Positions 18,035 to 29,100 of a stretch of 64,000 bases of DNA are shown piece after piece (position 1 is the stretch's first letter; the number at the start of each line of letters is the position of its first letter). This DNA comes from CAVXXB01 sp963765585 (GTDB lineage Bacteria; Calditrichota; Calditrichia; JAJRVZ01): positions 310,001 through 374,000 of the forward strand of contig CAVXXB010000014.1 of NCBI GenBank assembly GCA_963765585.1, given 5' to 3'. Made by a program: the position numbers and the translations under genes. The notes beneath the pieces are model-generated. The model did not search any database and was not told the DNA's origin. It was given only the letters and a program-made list of their open reading frames with translations.

Positions 18035-20660
18035 ATGAAGCGAACATTACTAGTTTTTATTTGTTTGCTGTTAGTGCCCGTATTTGCACAGGCGCAATTC
18101 GTTTTAGATTCATTTGATAGTTACGATTCAACAGTCTATCGATGAAAATTACGGTCGTACAGAGACACAATGGCTTAAGACCGAAATTGTAACAGATAAT
18201 GTTAAAGAAGGTACCGGTGCCATGCGCATAGAATGGCAAAACCAGTGTGAGAGCCAATGGGGTGGATGGATTAATCTTTCTCACACCCATGAAGATTCAC
18301 TAGGATATTATGATTTTTCATTGTACACAGAATTTAGTCTGTGGTATTATGTTGAATCACCAAGTTCGGTCGCAAATGAAGTCGATTTCCGGATCTTATT
18401 AAATGACCTGGGGCCGGAAACTGACATCCCGGCCGAGCGATTCGATACCAATGGCCAGGAAGTATGGATTTCACAACATTACATTCTGGATGCAACACCG
18501 GGTTGGAATCAATTAATTATTCCCCTGGTACCAGATTTCACAAATCCCACACCAGAAACCGGATTTGGTAATCCCAACTGGAGTGGTACCGCAAATGATG
18601 GTGAACTGAATTTAGAACATATTCGTACCTGGTTGATCGAATGGTCACAGAGAGCCACCTTATGGTCTGGTTCTACAGAACTGGTCGGCACGATAATGGA
18701 CAGTGTATCTGGTGTAATTCTTTTCGATCAGGCACAATTACAGGGTGTTGCCCCGGTTGAACTGGTGTATTTTAATGGCGCAAATGTACCGGGTAATATT
18801 ACCATGGGTATCGGCTGGAGTGGTGCCGTTGAGGTTTCCGATGAAAAAACTTCTGACGAAGGTACCACTTCTCTAAAATGGACCGACGGTGCGGCATGGG
18901 ATGCCGTAAATTTTACACATGATAAACCGCGTAATATGATTAATAACTGGAGTACAGATTCACTTACAGTTTAAAATTTGGGCGGAAGCCGGGATCGGTG
19001 ATTTAACCCTTAATTTCTGGGATGTGGATCATGATCCTGATGGTAAGGATGATTACTCCTTTACTGCTGCATATACTTTATCAGAAACAGCGATGGGTGG
19101 TTATGACGGTTCATGGAAAGTAGTAAAAGTGGCTCTGGCTGATTTTAACCGTTTCGCAGGTGTCTGGGATGGTGATTTGAACCAGTCAGTAATAGGTGAA
19201 TTTGATTCCACAGAAGTAGCAAAATTTTCAATAGGAAATACAGGACAGGCTATCGCAACGGCGGTATATTTTGATCAGATCTGGACAGGTAATCCGGAAT
19301 TTGATTTTATTCCTCCGGCAGAAGTAACTGGTGTGTCCGCCACAGGTGGTCAATACTATAACCTGGTATTCTGGAATAAAGTTGATGGTGAAAAGGATGA
19401 GAGCTATACGGTGTATGCCAGTTCAAGTCCGATTTCTGATATAAATGCGCCCGGAATTGAAATGATTGTAAAAGATTGGCCTGCCAGCGAAGGTTTGACC
19501 GCAACGCACTGGCTTGAGTATCCGCTTGAAGATAAAGCAGTAGATTATTACTACGCAGTTACCTGTAAAGATGCCGCCGGTAATGTGGGTGAGCCCGGTG
19601 CTTCTTCCGCAGTAAATAACACTGCAGAAGGCGTTCCGACCATTCATTATATGCCCGGATTTACTTTTAAAGCCGATGGTGATTTCAGCGAATGGGACGG
19701 TGTCCCTGTAATGCCATGGGAATTATATGGTTCCGAGTCCAATGTGGCTGCCGGTGCATTTGCCGGTGGTGATGCGGACCTGACGGCAACTATTTACATG
19801 GCAATGGATGATACCTATCTGTATGTGGCTGCCGATGTGATTGATGATGTTTTCTATTATGATGTTGGCCAGGTAAGTTCATGGTGGACACAGGATGCAC
19901 TGGAAATCTACATTGGTATGTGGGATCAGAATGGTAAAGATATTCACACAAAGGGTCCGGCAGATAGTCGCGGCGAAGAACCCGATTATAAATTAATCTT
20001 TCTGCAAGATCGTTATTATAATGAGTACAAAAACATACATAATGGAGTGCGGAAGCTGCTGAATTGACCCCTGATGAAAGTGGTAACGGCAGTTACTATT
20101 TTGAAGAATTCGGTGGTGCAGATTACATTTTAGAAGCCAAGATCGCCCTTGATTCTATCGCATTTGGTGATGATGTCGTTCTTCAACCTGAAAACGGTAT
20201 GAGAATCATGTTTGATCTGGTAATGCACGATAATGATTCTCCCGATGATGTGGGTGGTGGTAACCTGACCTGGTCACCAAATAACACCGATTTGGCCTAC
20301 CTGAACCAGGCAGAATGGACCAATACCTGGATTGGTGATACCACCAATGTTGGTGCCTCTTCAATCGGTGATGGGGATGGTTATGGTCATATGGCTTCTT
20401 CATATGAGCTGAGACAAAATTACCCGAATCCGTTTAACCCCGTAACGACAATTGCATTTTCAATTGCCAAAGCGGGTAATGTGGAAATAAGTGTATTCAA
20501 TATGCTTGGTCAGAATATTATGACCATCGCAAATGAGAAAATGGATGCAGGCACACATCAGGTTAAATTTGATGGCGCTTCATTGGCTTCCGGCATTTAT
20601 TTTTACAGTATTAAAACAGGTGATTTTCTAAAAACACGTAAGATGATTTTGCTGAAGTAA
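18035..20660 (+). CDS. Secreted multidomain glycan-binding protein with sorting domain, frameshifted three times
   Basis: GGAGG six bases before ATG 18035, then a signal peptide ending FAQAQ. Read across three frame breaks (+1 at 18131-18135, +1 at 18966-18970, -1 within about 20044-20052) it is a ~874-residue paralogue of the intact protein at 20746. Domain order: two galactose-binding-like β-sandwiches (about 1-310), a fibronectin-like segment beginning EVTGVSATGGQYYNLVFWN, a CBM9-like domain (DGDFSEWDG, TIYMAMDDTYLYVAADVIDD, WTQDALEIYIGM), and a sorting domain beginning LRQNYPNPFNPVTTIAF. CBM9 domains bind chain ends of glucans and xylans. It probably holds polysaccharide at the surface for the downstream TonB receptor. 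No catalytic motif is seen. Confidence 0.82.
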
Positions 20661-20669
20661 CTTAATTCA

Positions 20670-20717
20670 ACGGGCCTGTTTGCCCTTGTTATATTCTGGA
20701 AAACAGGCCCGTTTTTA
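20670..20717 (+). terminator. Rho-independent terminator-like hairpin
   Basis: ACGGGCCTGTTT (20670-20681) pairs perfectly with AAACAGGCCCGT (20701-20712) around a 19-nt loop and is followed by TTTTATTT. It lies between the two paralogous binding proteins and may reduce read-through. Confidence 0.8.
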
Positions 20718-20745
20718 TTTGGGTTAAAAAATCTTTGGAACTGAG

Positions 20746-23286
20746 ATGCGAAGAATTTTATCACTGTCATTTTTATTTATCTTTTTTCCATATTTGGTAT
20801 CAGCGCAGCAGGTGATTGCTGATTATGATGAAGCGCCGGCCGATACAAATTATTGGAAATACAACGAACATGTTGTGGATAATAGCCAAACCAGTATCGG
20901 TGGTCATTATCTGGTTAGTCCAACTGCAAATACCGACACAGGTTATGCGATAATTGACTATATAACCGATCCGGTTGCCGCGGGCAGCGGTGCATTACAG
21001 GTGGAATATAGTGTGCATTTCCGGGAGGATTACGGAGGATACACAAAGATCGAACATTGGCATCCCGATACAAATGGGGTGTATAATTTTAGTGCATATG
21101 ATTCAATATCAGTGATGTATTATATAACAGAAGCACAGAGTCTTGCAGGAAGAGTGGAATTCAGGTTATGTCTTCATGATGTAAGTAATGCCGAGAATGG
21201 AAACAATACTTATGTAAATACGCAAGTTGAATATTATTATTCATTTCATAAAATTCTGGATGCTGCAGCAGGGTGGAATGAAATAAAAATGCCATTGATT
21301 GCCGATGGAAATTTCTGGAATGGTGAAGGATTTAACCTGACAGGTTGGGCCGGGATTACTGGTAATAGTACCCTGGATCTGAACAAAATCAAAGGATACA
21401 CCTACGAGTTTTCTATTAATTCATCAGGAACCAAGGGGGATTTTAGTAAAGGGACCATAGTAGTTGATCATTTGTCCCTGAAGGGATTAAAGAAAGTTGA
21501 ATTAATTTTCTTTAATGGAAAAGCAATTCCATCTGACATGGATCCATTCGCCTGGAACGGTACTTTAGAAGTTGTTGAAGATGCCGGCGCCACCGAAAAC
21601 ACAAATGCGATGAAGTGGGTGCAGGGGATGAATCAGGCATGGACAGGTGCCGGTTTTAATTTTGCAACTGAACAGAATTTAGCGATGACCTGGAAAGAAG
21701 ACTCCATTCAATTTAAGATGAAGGCCGAAGCGGGTACCGGCAAATTGCGTCTTCAATTTGAGGATGGATCGGCACCCCATCTGGGCATCAATTTTGATCC
21801 GGTTGCCGATGGTGATTGGCATGACTACAAATTTGCACTAGCCGATTTTGTTTTGTTTGACGGACAGGGGGATTTTGACACCTCCGCTGTTACCGTTTTT
21901 CAATGGATGGCGGAAGGTACGGGAAGCGGGAAAACGATATATATTGATGATATGTGGACGGGCAATCCTGATATAGATGTGTTGTCACCGGCTATGGTGA
22001 CCGGTGTAGATGCCGTTCCTGCTGAATTTTATAACCTGGTATTCTGGACTGATGTCGCCGGGGAATCTGGCGCCAAATATAATGTATACGCCAGCACAAA
22101 ACCGATTACTGAAATAAACTCGTCAGATGTAGAACTTATCGCAAGGGGAGTTGCCGAATCCGAGCAAAAAACAACCCATTGGCTTTATTTTCCTCTGGAA
22201 TCTGAGCAGATGGACTACTACTATGCTGTTGAATGTTCTGATGCGGCGGGTAATCTTGGTCCGGCAGGCGTATCACCAATGATTTCTAATAATGCCAAAG
22301 CACTGGCCACAATCTCACCAAATGGTGTTGCTAATTTTGTTGCAGATGGCGATCCTTCCGAATGGATTAGTGCCGGAATAGTTCCCTTTGTTATTAAACC
22401 TGAAGATCCGAGTATGACAGTTATTTCGAGTGTGGATGATAGCCTGGATCTGAAAGGTACGGTTTATCTGGCAATTGATGATGATGCGCTTTATGTATAT
22501 GCAGATGTGATTGATGATGTGTATAGTTTTCCTGCCGGAGGAAACTGGTGGGATAAAGATGCATTGCAGTTGTTTATTGGCTTGTATGATCTGGCCGGAC
22601 CTGCGCATAGTTTAGTCACGCGCGGAGAGGAACCGGATTATGTGTTGTATTTTAATGAAGAAGGATTCACACGTGATACTCCGGAAAATGGTCGAATTTA
22701 TACCATTGAAGATGCCAACTATCACTTCGAAGATTTTGACGGTGCCGATTATGTGATTGAGGCGAGAATTCCTTTGGATACATTGGCTATTGAAGGAGAC
22801 TCCCGTTTCTATCCGGAGAATGGATTGCGCCTGCCGCTGGATATCTATTTTCATGATAATGACGGCAATTTTGCCGATGGTGCCAGTGGTTGGGAGGGTA
22901 ATTTAGGTCTGTCACCCCATAGTACAGACAATCAGTGGCAGTTTCCATCCGAGTGGTTGTATACCTGGATTGGCGACACAAACCGGGTTTCAGCTATTGG
23001 TGATTTCACCGGAAATATTGTCAACAGTTACAGGTTGGAGCAGAACTATCCTAATCCGTTTAACCCGGAAACGACTATTGAATTTGCAATCTCCAGGCCG
23101 GGTAATGTAGAAATTGTTGTCTATAATTTGTTGGGACAAAATGTGGCCACATTGCTCAATGAAAGAATGGAGATTGGACAACACAGCGTTAAATTTGACG
23201 GTGCTGAACTTTCTTCCGGAATCTATTTTTATACTATAAATGCCGGAGAATTTTTTCAAACAAGAAAGATGATTTTACTCAAATAG
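20746..23286 (+). CDS. Secreted multidomain glycan-binding protein (CBM9-like) with sorting domain
   Basis: Intact 846-residue paralogue of the preceding gene. Signal peptide ends VSAQQ. Two β-sandwich modules (about 22-260 and 265-420) begin with VIADYDEAPADTNYW and VELIFFNGKAIPSDMDPF; a fibronectin-like linker begins VDAVPAEFYNLVFW; a CBM9-like domain follows (FVADGDPSEWISAG, TVYLAIDDDALYVYADVIDD, WWDKDALQLFIGLYD); the end (about 762-846) is the sorting domain (LEQNYPNPFNPETTIEF, SGIYFYTINAG, TRKMILLK). It probably captures glycan at the cell surface. Position directly upstream of the TonB receptor suggests a role like SusE/SusF in other systems, although it is unrelated in sequence. Confidence 0.83.
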   Translation: MRRILSLSFLFIFFPYLVSAQQVIADYDEAPADTNYWKYNEHVVDNSQTSIGGHYLVSPTANTDTGYAIIDYITDPVAAGSGALQVEYSVHFREDYGGYTKIEHWHPDTNGVYNFSAYDSISVMYYITEAQSLAGRVEFRLCLHDVSNAENGNNTYVNTQVEYYYSFHKILDAAAGWNEIKMPLIADGNFWNGEGFNLTGWAGITGNSTLDLNKIKGYTYEFSINSSGTKGDFSKGTIVVDHLSLKGLKKVELIFFNGKAIPSDMDPFAWNGTLEVVEDAGATENTNAMKWVQGMNQAWTGAGFNFATEQNLAMTWKEDSIQFKMKAEAGTGKLRLQFEDGSAPHLGINFDPVADGDWHDYKFALADFVLFDGQGDFDTSAVTVFQWMAEGTGSGKTIYIDDMWTGNPDIDVLSPAMVTGVDAVPAEFYNLVFWTDVAGESGAKYNVYASTKPITEINSSDVELIARGVAESEQKTTHWLYFPLESEQMDYYYAVECSDAAGNLGPAGVSPMISNNAKALATISPNGVANFVADGDPSEWISAGIVPFVIKPEDPSMTVISSVDDSLDLKGTVYLAIDDDALYVYADVIDDVYSFPAGGNWWDKDALQLFIGLYDLAGPAHSLVTRGEEPDYVLYFNEEGFTRDTPENGRIYTIEDANYHFEDFDGADYVIEARIPLDTLAIEGDSRFYPENGLRLPLDIYFHDNDGNFADGASGWEGNLGLSPHSTDNQWQFPSEWLYTWIGDTNRVSAIGDFTGNIVNSYRLEQNYPNPFNPETTIEFAISRPGNVEIVVYNLLGQNVATLLNERMEIGQHSVKFDGAELSSGIYFYTINAGEFFQTRKMILLK

Positions 23287-23376
23287 TTTATTATCCGGGG
23301 AGTATAATTCTTAATATCCTTCGGATTTTAATTTTAATTACAAAGGTAACTCAACCGAGAATTTGAGGTTTTAGCT

Positions 23377-26097
23377 ATGAAGAAATTGATCAAATTGTTC
23401 CTATCCTTGCTTACTCTGCTGATTGTGCTACAGGGCAACCTTCTGGCACAGACAACGGGTAAACTGGCCGGAATGATAACCGATGCGACTTCCGGAGAAC
23501 CATTAGCGGGTGCCAATATTTTTATCGAAGGCACAAATTTGGGAGCTGCTGCAGGACTGGATGGAATGTTCTTTATCCTGAATATTCCGCCGGGAAATTA
23601 TAATGTCATCATTGAGATGATAGGCTATGAAAAGCAGATGTATGAAAATCTGCGGATTTCGGTAAACCGCACGGTTTCATTGGATATACTTCTGAATCCG
23701 GCCGTTTTGGAAGGAGAAGTTATTGTCGTTCAAGCCGATAAGATTTCAATGAAGAAGGATCAGACCGGTTCAATCCAGAGTGTATCTGCAGAACAGATGG
23801 CCGTTCTTCCCATTGAAAGCGTGGGTGATGTAGTGTCCATGCAAGCCGGTGTGGTAAACGGGCATTTCCGTGGCGGCCGTATGGATGAGGTTTCATATTT
23901 GATTGATGGCTTACCGGTTGATGATGCCTTTGGCGGGGTTGGAAGAACTGTCGAATTAGAAGCCGAGTCAATTCAGGATCTGGAAGTGATAACGGGGAAT
24001 TTTAATGCCGAATATGGCCGGGCGATGAGTGGCGTGGTCAATGCAGTTACAAAAGATGGTGGTCATGAAATTCATGGCAACGCCTCCGCGGCCATTGCCG
24101 GCTATCTGACGACACATGATGATATATTTATTGGTGTTAATGAAGATTTTCCACGCTGGCAGGATTATAAGATCCAGTTGAGTGGTCCGCTTATCTTAAA
24201 TGACCTGTTCTTTTTTGCCAATGCACGTTATCAGGATGATAAAGGTCATTTGAATGGTATCCGCCGGTTCAATGTAAATGATTTCAGTTCCTTTTCCCAA
24301 TATCCGAACTTTTGGTACTCTGAAGTATCGGGTGACAGTGCGTATGTGCCCATGAATGACCGGGAAAACTTTTCCTTTATGGGGAAAATTACTTACAAAG
24401 TATCAGATTACATCAGAACATCATTTATGTATACAAGAAATGATGATAAATGGCGTGGATATAATCATACATATAAATATAATCCCGACGGAATTTCTGC
24501 TTCATATCGGGAAAGTGATATGTTTCTGTTCCAATTGAACCACATGATCAGTAACAGTGCCTTTTATGAATTAAAGGCCTCCTATGTGGACAACTATGAT
24601 GGGTATTATCTCTATGAAGATCCCTATGATCCGGGATACAATCATGATATTTATCTCGGAAATAATGGGGAAACCGGATTTTTTACAGGTGGACAGGATA
24701 AAACACATAGTCAGAATACTCAGAAAGATCTAAATTTAAAACTCGATTTTACCTGGCAGGTAAATGACCGGCATAATTTGAAATTAGGCGGTCAATTTAT
24801 TCAACATGAACTCAATAATCGCTGGTCACAGATAAGAAATGAATTTGAAGCGGAAGAAGAACTTTGGGAACCCTCTTTTGACGAGTACGGTCGTCTTGTA
24901 CCGCCTCCATATGGATCGAAAATATTCCCCGATTCATCCAGTTATTCGGATTTTTATAATGTAGACCCACAGGAATTCTCGGCCTATATACAGGATAAAA
25001 TGGAATATGAGGATATGGTGCTCAATCTGGGTGCCCGCTTTGACTATTTTGATCCAAAATCGGTCTATCCTTCACAACGACGTAATCCGGCAAATCAGCT
25101 GAATTATGATGATCCGGAAAGAAATTCAACTTATGAAAATGCCGAACCGCAATACCAGGTGAGTCCCAGAATTAGTCTGGGCTACCAATTGGGAAATAAA
25201 GCCGTTCTTAGATTCAGTTATGGTCATTTTTTCCAGATGCCGCCCATGTACGCCATGTTTCAAAACAACTCATTCCTGGTTGTGCCAACAGATTATGCCA
25301 CAACCATGGGAAATGCCGAAGTCAAAGCACAAAAAACGGTTCAGTATGAAATCGGATTATGGCTGGAAATTATGCCGAATATGGGACTGGAAACGGCCCT
25401 GTATTACCGTGATCATTATAATTTGCTGAGCGCGGTAGTTATAAGTACTTATAATCAGATCGAATACGGGCTTTATAGTAATAAAGATTATGGTAACTCG
25501 AGAGGGCTTGAACTAAAGTTTGATTATTCGATCGGAAATTTTAAAACCTTTTTAAATTATACTCTGCAATATACCCGCGGCAATGCGGATAATCCGACAA
25601 CGACCTTTAGCCGGGCCGGGGCCAGCCAGGATCCGATTGCTGCTCTGATCCCTATGAGCTGGGATCAGCGTCACACACTGAATGCAACTTTCGGGTATTA
25701 TATGCCGCAATGGGGTACCACATTGACCGGATATTATAATTCGGGTTCTCCCTATACCTGGGCGCCATTGGAACGCAGCATTCTTTCCCGCGTAAATCTT
25801 TATCCAAATAACGCATACCAGCCGTCCAGACTAACCTTTGATCTGACGGCATTCTATTTGTTTGATTTAATTGGTACCACAAAATTACGTTTGAGTCTGA
25901 ATGTGTATAATTTATTTGACCGTTTGAATGAGAATGGTGTAAATGCAACCACTGGACGCGCGTATACCGCGGTCGTTCAGGAAACCGATCTGGCTTCACA
26001 TCGCAGTAATTTTAATGATTACTACGACCGGATTCAGAATCCTGCCATGTTCTCTTCACCACGCCAGGTGAAACTTGGTGTTGGAATACTTTTTTAG
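23377..26097 (+). CDS. TonB-dependent receptor, cassette 1
   Basis: 906 residues. Signal peptide (~1-25, ending LLAQ), a carboxypeptidase-regulatory-like β-domain (TGKLAGMITDATSGEPLAGANIFIEG, ~28-115), a plug (~120-225, with VVSMQAGVVNGHFRGGRMDE and the conserved FNAEYGRAMSGVVNAVTK), then a β-barrel ending in the outer-membrane terminal Phe (GVGILF). It resembles SusC in outline but is shorter, and no SusD gene accompanies it. It would import oligosaccharides or another large nutrient across the outer membrane using TonB energy. The next genes are a giant secreted protein (23 bp gap), a PorV-like barrel and a foldase-like lipoprotein; the same order recurs from 47701. Confidence 0.9.
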   Translation: MKKLIKLFLSLLTLLIVLQGNLLAQTTGKLAGMITDATSGEPLAGANIFIEGTNLGAAAGLDGMFFILNIPPGNYNVIIEMIGYEKQMYENLRISVNRTVSLDILLNPAVLEGEVIVVQADKISMKKDQTGSIQSVSAEQMAVLPIESVGDVVSMQAGVVNGHFRGGRMDEVSYLIDGLPVDDAFGGVGRTVELEAESIQDLEVITGNFNAEYGRAMSGVVNAVTKDGGHEIHGNASAAIAGYLTTHDDIFIGVNEDFPRWQDYKIQLSGPLILNDLFFFANARYQDDKGHLNGIRRFNVNDFSSFSQYPNFWYSEVSGDSAYVPMNDRENFSFMGKITYKVSDYIRTSFMYTRNDDKWRGYNHTYKYNPDGISASYRESDMFLFQLNHMISNSAFYELKASYVDNYDGYYLYEDPYDPGYNHDIYLGNNGETGFFTGGQDKTHSQNTQKDLNLKLDFTWQVNDRHNLKLGGQFIQHELNNRWSQIRNEFEAEEELWEPSFDEYGRLVPPPYGSKIFPDSSSYSDFYNVDPQEFSAYIQDKMEYEDMVLNLGARFDYFDPKSVYPSQRRNPANQLNYDDPERNSTYENAEPQYQVSPRISLGYQLGNKAVLRFSYGHFFQMPPMYAMFQNNSFLVVPTDYATTMGNAEVKAQKTVQYEIGLWLEIMPNMGLETALYYRDHYNLLSAVVISTYNQIEYGLYSNKDYGNSRGLELKFDYSIGNFKTFLNYTLQYTRGNADNPTTTFSRAGASQDPIAALIPMSWDQRHTLNATFGYYMPQWGTTLTGYYNSGSPYTWAPLERSILSRVNLYPNNAYQPSRLTFDLTAFYLFDLIGTTKLRLSLNVYNLFDRLNENGVNATTGRAYTAVVQETDLASHRSNFNDYYDRIQNPAMFSSPRQVKLGVGILF

Positions 26098-26120
26098 AAA
26101 TTATTTGAGGTGATTATACA

Positions 26121-29100
26121 ATGAAAATACGAATGATTAATATTCTGGGCATCTTCATTTTAACCAGTATAACAATAAGTTCTCTGTTTGCTCAGGGTAA
26201 ACCCTATGAAGGACCGGATGATCCGGCAGGTGATATCGAAGCGGTTCGTGAAGGCTATATGACAGGTAATCGAATTCTGCTCTACTTCCAGAATACAACC
26301 GAACTGGCCAAATGGACAGACACATACCGTGGTTCGCAATGGTCTCGCTGGCCAAATACACCGGATGGTGGCCGTATGCTGGATGGAATCGGTCTGTTGA
26401 TCGGTGCCCGGGTTTATGTGGATAACGATACCATACCGGTTGATGATATATCCATAATTCAATCCAGATCAGATCTGGACACACTTTGGTTTTTACAAAC
26501 CAGTTATCGGGAACGGATGGATTTTGATCCGACCGGTACGGTCGCCTGGAGTTTATATCCGGTATATGGGTATATGAATGAATTCAGCGAATATCCCGCC
26601 TTAAGTAATTTGCCTGAATCATGGCCTGTAGGCGGATGGCCGTCAACCAATACCAGTGTGAAATGGCCTGGTGAATGGAATGGGCGTTTTGGCCGGGGGG
26701 TTATCTATGCTGATCAGGAAACCTATTTTGTTGCCAATGATGCCCAGGACCAGGAATATCTGGGACCGGAAGACCGGGTTAAATATTACCCGCGCCGCAA
26801 ATATGATGGTAATGGTGGCATTGTCGAAGAAGTACGTATTGGTGATCGCCGGCCTCAGGTAACCACACAAAAAGGATTACCCTGGGGCGGTGTGGGTGTC
26901 AGAGTATCGCAGCGTGGTTTTCAATGGAATAATCCCCAGGCGCGTGATGCAATTTTCTGGGAATACTCCATTGCCAATATCTCCAATTATACCATGCCGG
27001 AAGTGGCATTTGGATACTGGGTAGATAACGGTATTGGTGGCGAAAGCGATGATGAACTGGGCTATTTCGATCGCCAGATTGACCTTGCATATTCCTGGGA
27101 TACAGATGAGACCGGTGCCGGTGGTTTGAGAACAGGAACCATGGGATTTGCCTACCTTGAAAGTCCTGGTATTTTTGATGATTTTGTAGATAACGACAAT
27201 GATGGATTGACCGATGAAAAACGCGATAACGAAGCAACCATGATCATCGGTCCTACCGATGGTATTACAAATTTACCACAGTTTCTCGAAACATATGGCC
27301 TCGAACTAGAAGACTTGGTGGATCACTGGGATGCCGATGAAGATCAGGACTGGCAAAATGGTCTGGATCTGAATGGCAATGGCCGCTATTCGATGGAAAT
27401 ATCTCCCGGCGTTTGGGTGACCGAACCCGGAGAAGAAGCCGGTGATGACGTCGGTCTGGATGGCGTTGGTCCGACGGAACTTAACTATACTGGTCCCGAT
27501 GAAGGTGAAGGGAACGGCAAACCGGATTATCAACAGGGTGTTGGTTGCGAACCAAATTTTAATGCCACAGACGTTACCGAATCTGATATGGTTGGTCTGA
27601 CGGCCTTCCGCCTATTTCCGATTCCGCCACACACGCCACCCTATACCAACTGGTTTCAGAATGACAAGTCCATGTGGCAACTCATTGGAACAGACTCCAC
27701 GCTGGAATATCTTGGTAATATTTCGAATCTTGTCGAGTGCTTTGCCTCCGGTACTTTCCCGCTTTTTCAGGGTAGTGAAGAACGCATCTCAATGTCGGAA
27801 GTACATTCATATGATGCATTGGCCGGATTGATGTCAGACGCACATTCCGCACCGGCACTTTATGAAGCAAAGCGTATTGTACAGGTGATCTATGAAAAAG
27901 ATTATCGCTTTGCCCAGCCGCCAAAGATGCCAACGCTCAGCGCCACGGCCGGCGATGGTAAGGTAATACTGACCTGGGATAATCTCTCCGATACTAAAAC
28001 ACGTGATCCTTTTCTTGGCAATATCAATGATTTTGAAGGATATAAGATTTTCCGGGCTTCCGATAAATATATGTCTGATGCAGAAGTAATCACGGATGGA
28101 TTTGGCGATCCAAAATTGAAAAAACCAATTTTTCAAGTAGATCGTAAAAATGACATTACCGGATTTACCGACTTTGGATTAGTCAATGGCGCGGCCTATA
28201 ATCTGGGATATGATTCAGGTCTCACTCATCATTTTATTGACGAAACGGTAGATAATGGCCGGACCTATTATTACGGTATTGTCGCATATGATTTTGGTGC
28301 GGCATCTGAAGGCTCAGTACTGGCCGGCAAAATACCAGTCCTGGATCCGGGTATCTCACCATCAGAAAATAATGTAGTGATCGATCTTGAAGAAGGCACA
28401 GAAATTGTTCGCTCCACAGGAAAGAATGTGGCGATTGTTACACCGCACGCAATGGCCGCAGGCTACATTGCTCCATCTATCGAAGGCGATGAGGAGCTTA
28501 ATGCCCAGGTGCTGGGAAGTGGACAGATTGAACCGGAAGTGCTTTCCAGTAGTAGTCTGAAAAACGGTCACACCTATAAGGTAACATTTCAATTAGATAC
28601 CATTCACACGGTGACAGACTACGATCATGGTTTATTATATACAAATGCAGGGTTGACAGTCTGGGATGCGACCGATAACTATACCCCGGTCTATCAGGAA
28701 AGTCCTGAGAATTTTGCCTATGATAATTTGTCCTATGATGATACGACCGAAACCTGGAGTTTTAAGTCATCTTTTGACATCTCAAGTGATGTTTTTGACG
28801 GGCTTCGTCTCAATATGTTTTACCCGGTCAAAACGGCTCAATTCGACCGCAACAATTCCGGTTGGGTAGTCGGATCGGCACCAATAAGAATTACGCAGAC
28901 CGTTACGGAAAGCCAATATTTCCCATGGGATTACGAGATCATTTACACCAATAATGATTCGGCTTATGTAAGTGTGGTGTCTTCGAAAACCATGCGGGAC
29001 GAAAATGGCCTCCGGATCGATCGTTCAAAATTGCTTGTTCAAGAGGCATTTAGTTTTTATGTCATAAACAAGTCGTTTACTGATTCATCCGGTGCATACG

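Noticed and set aside
26155..26484. Long minus-strand open frames under the giant genes (also near 7510-8023, 37539-37871 and 52731-53093)
   Set aside because: They lie wholly opposite well-supported genes, have no start sites or domain character, and reflect codon bias of the real gene.
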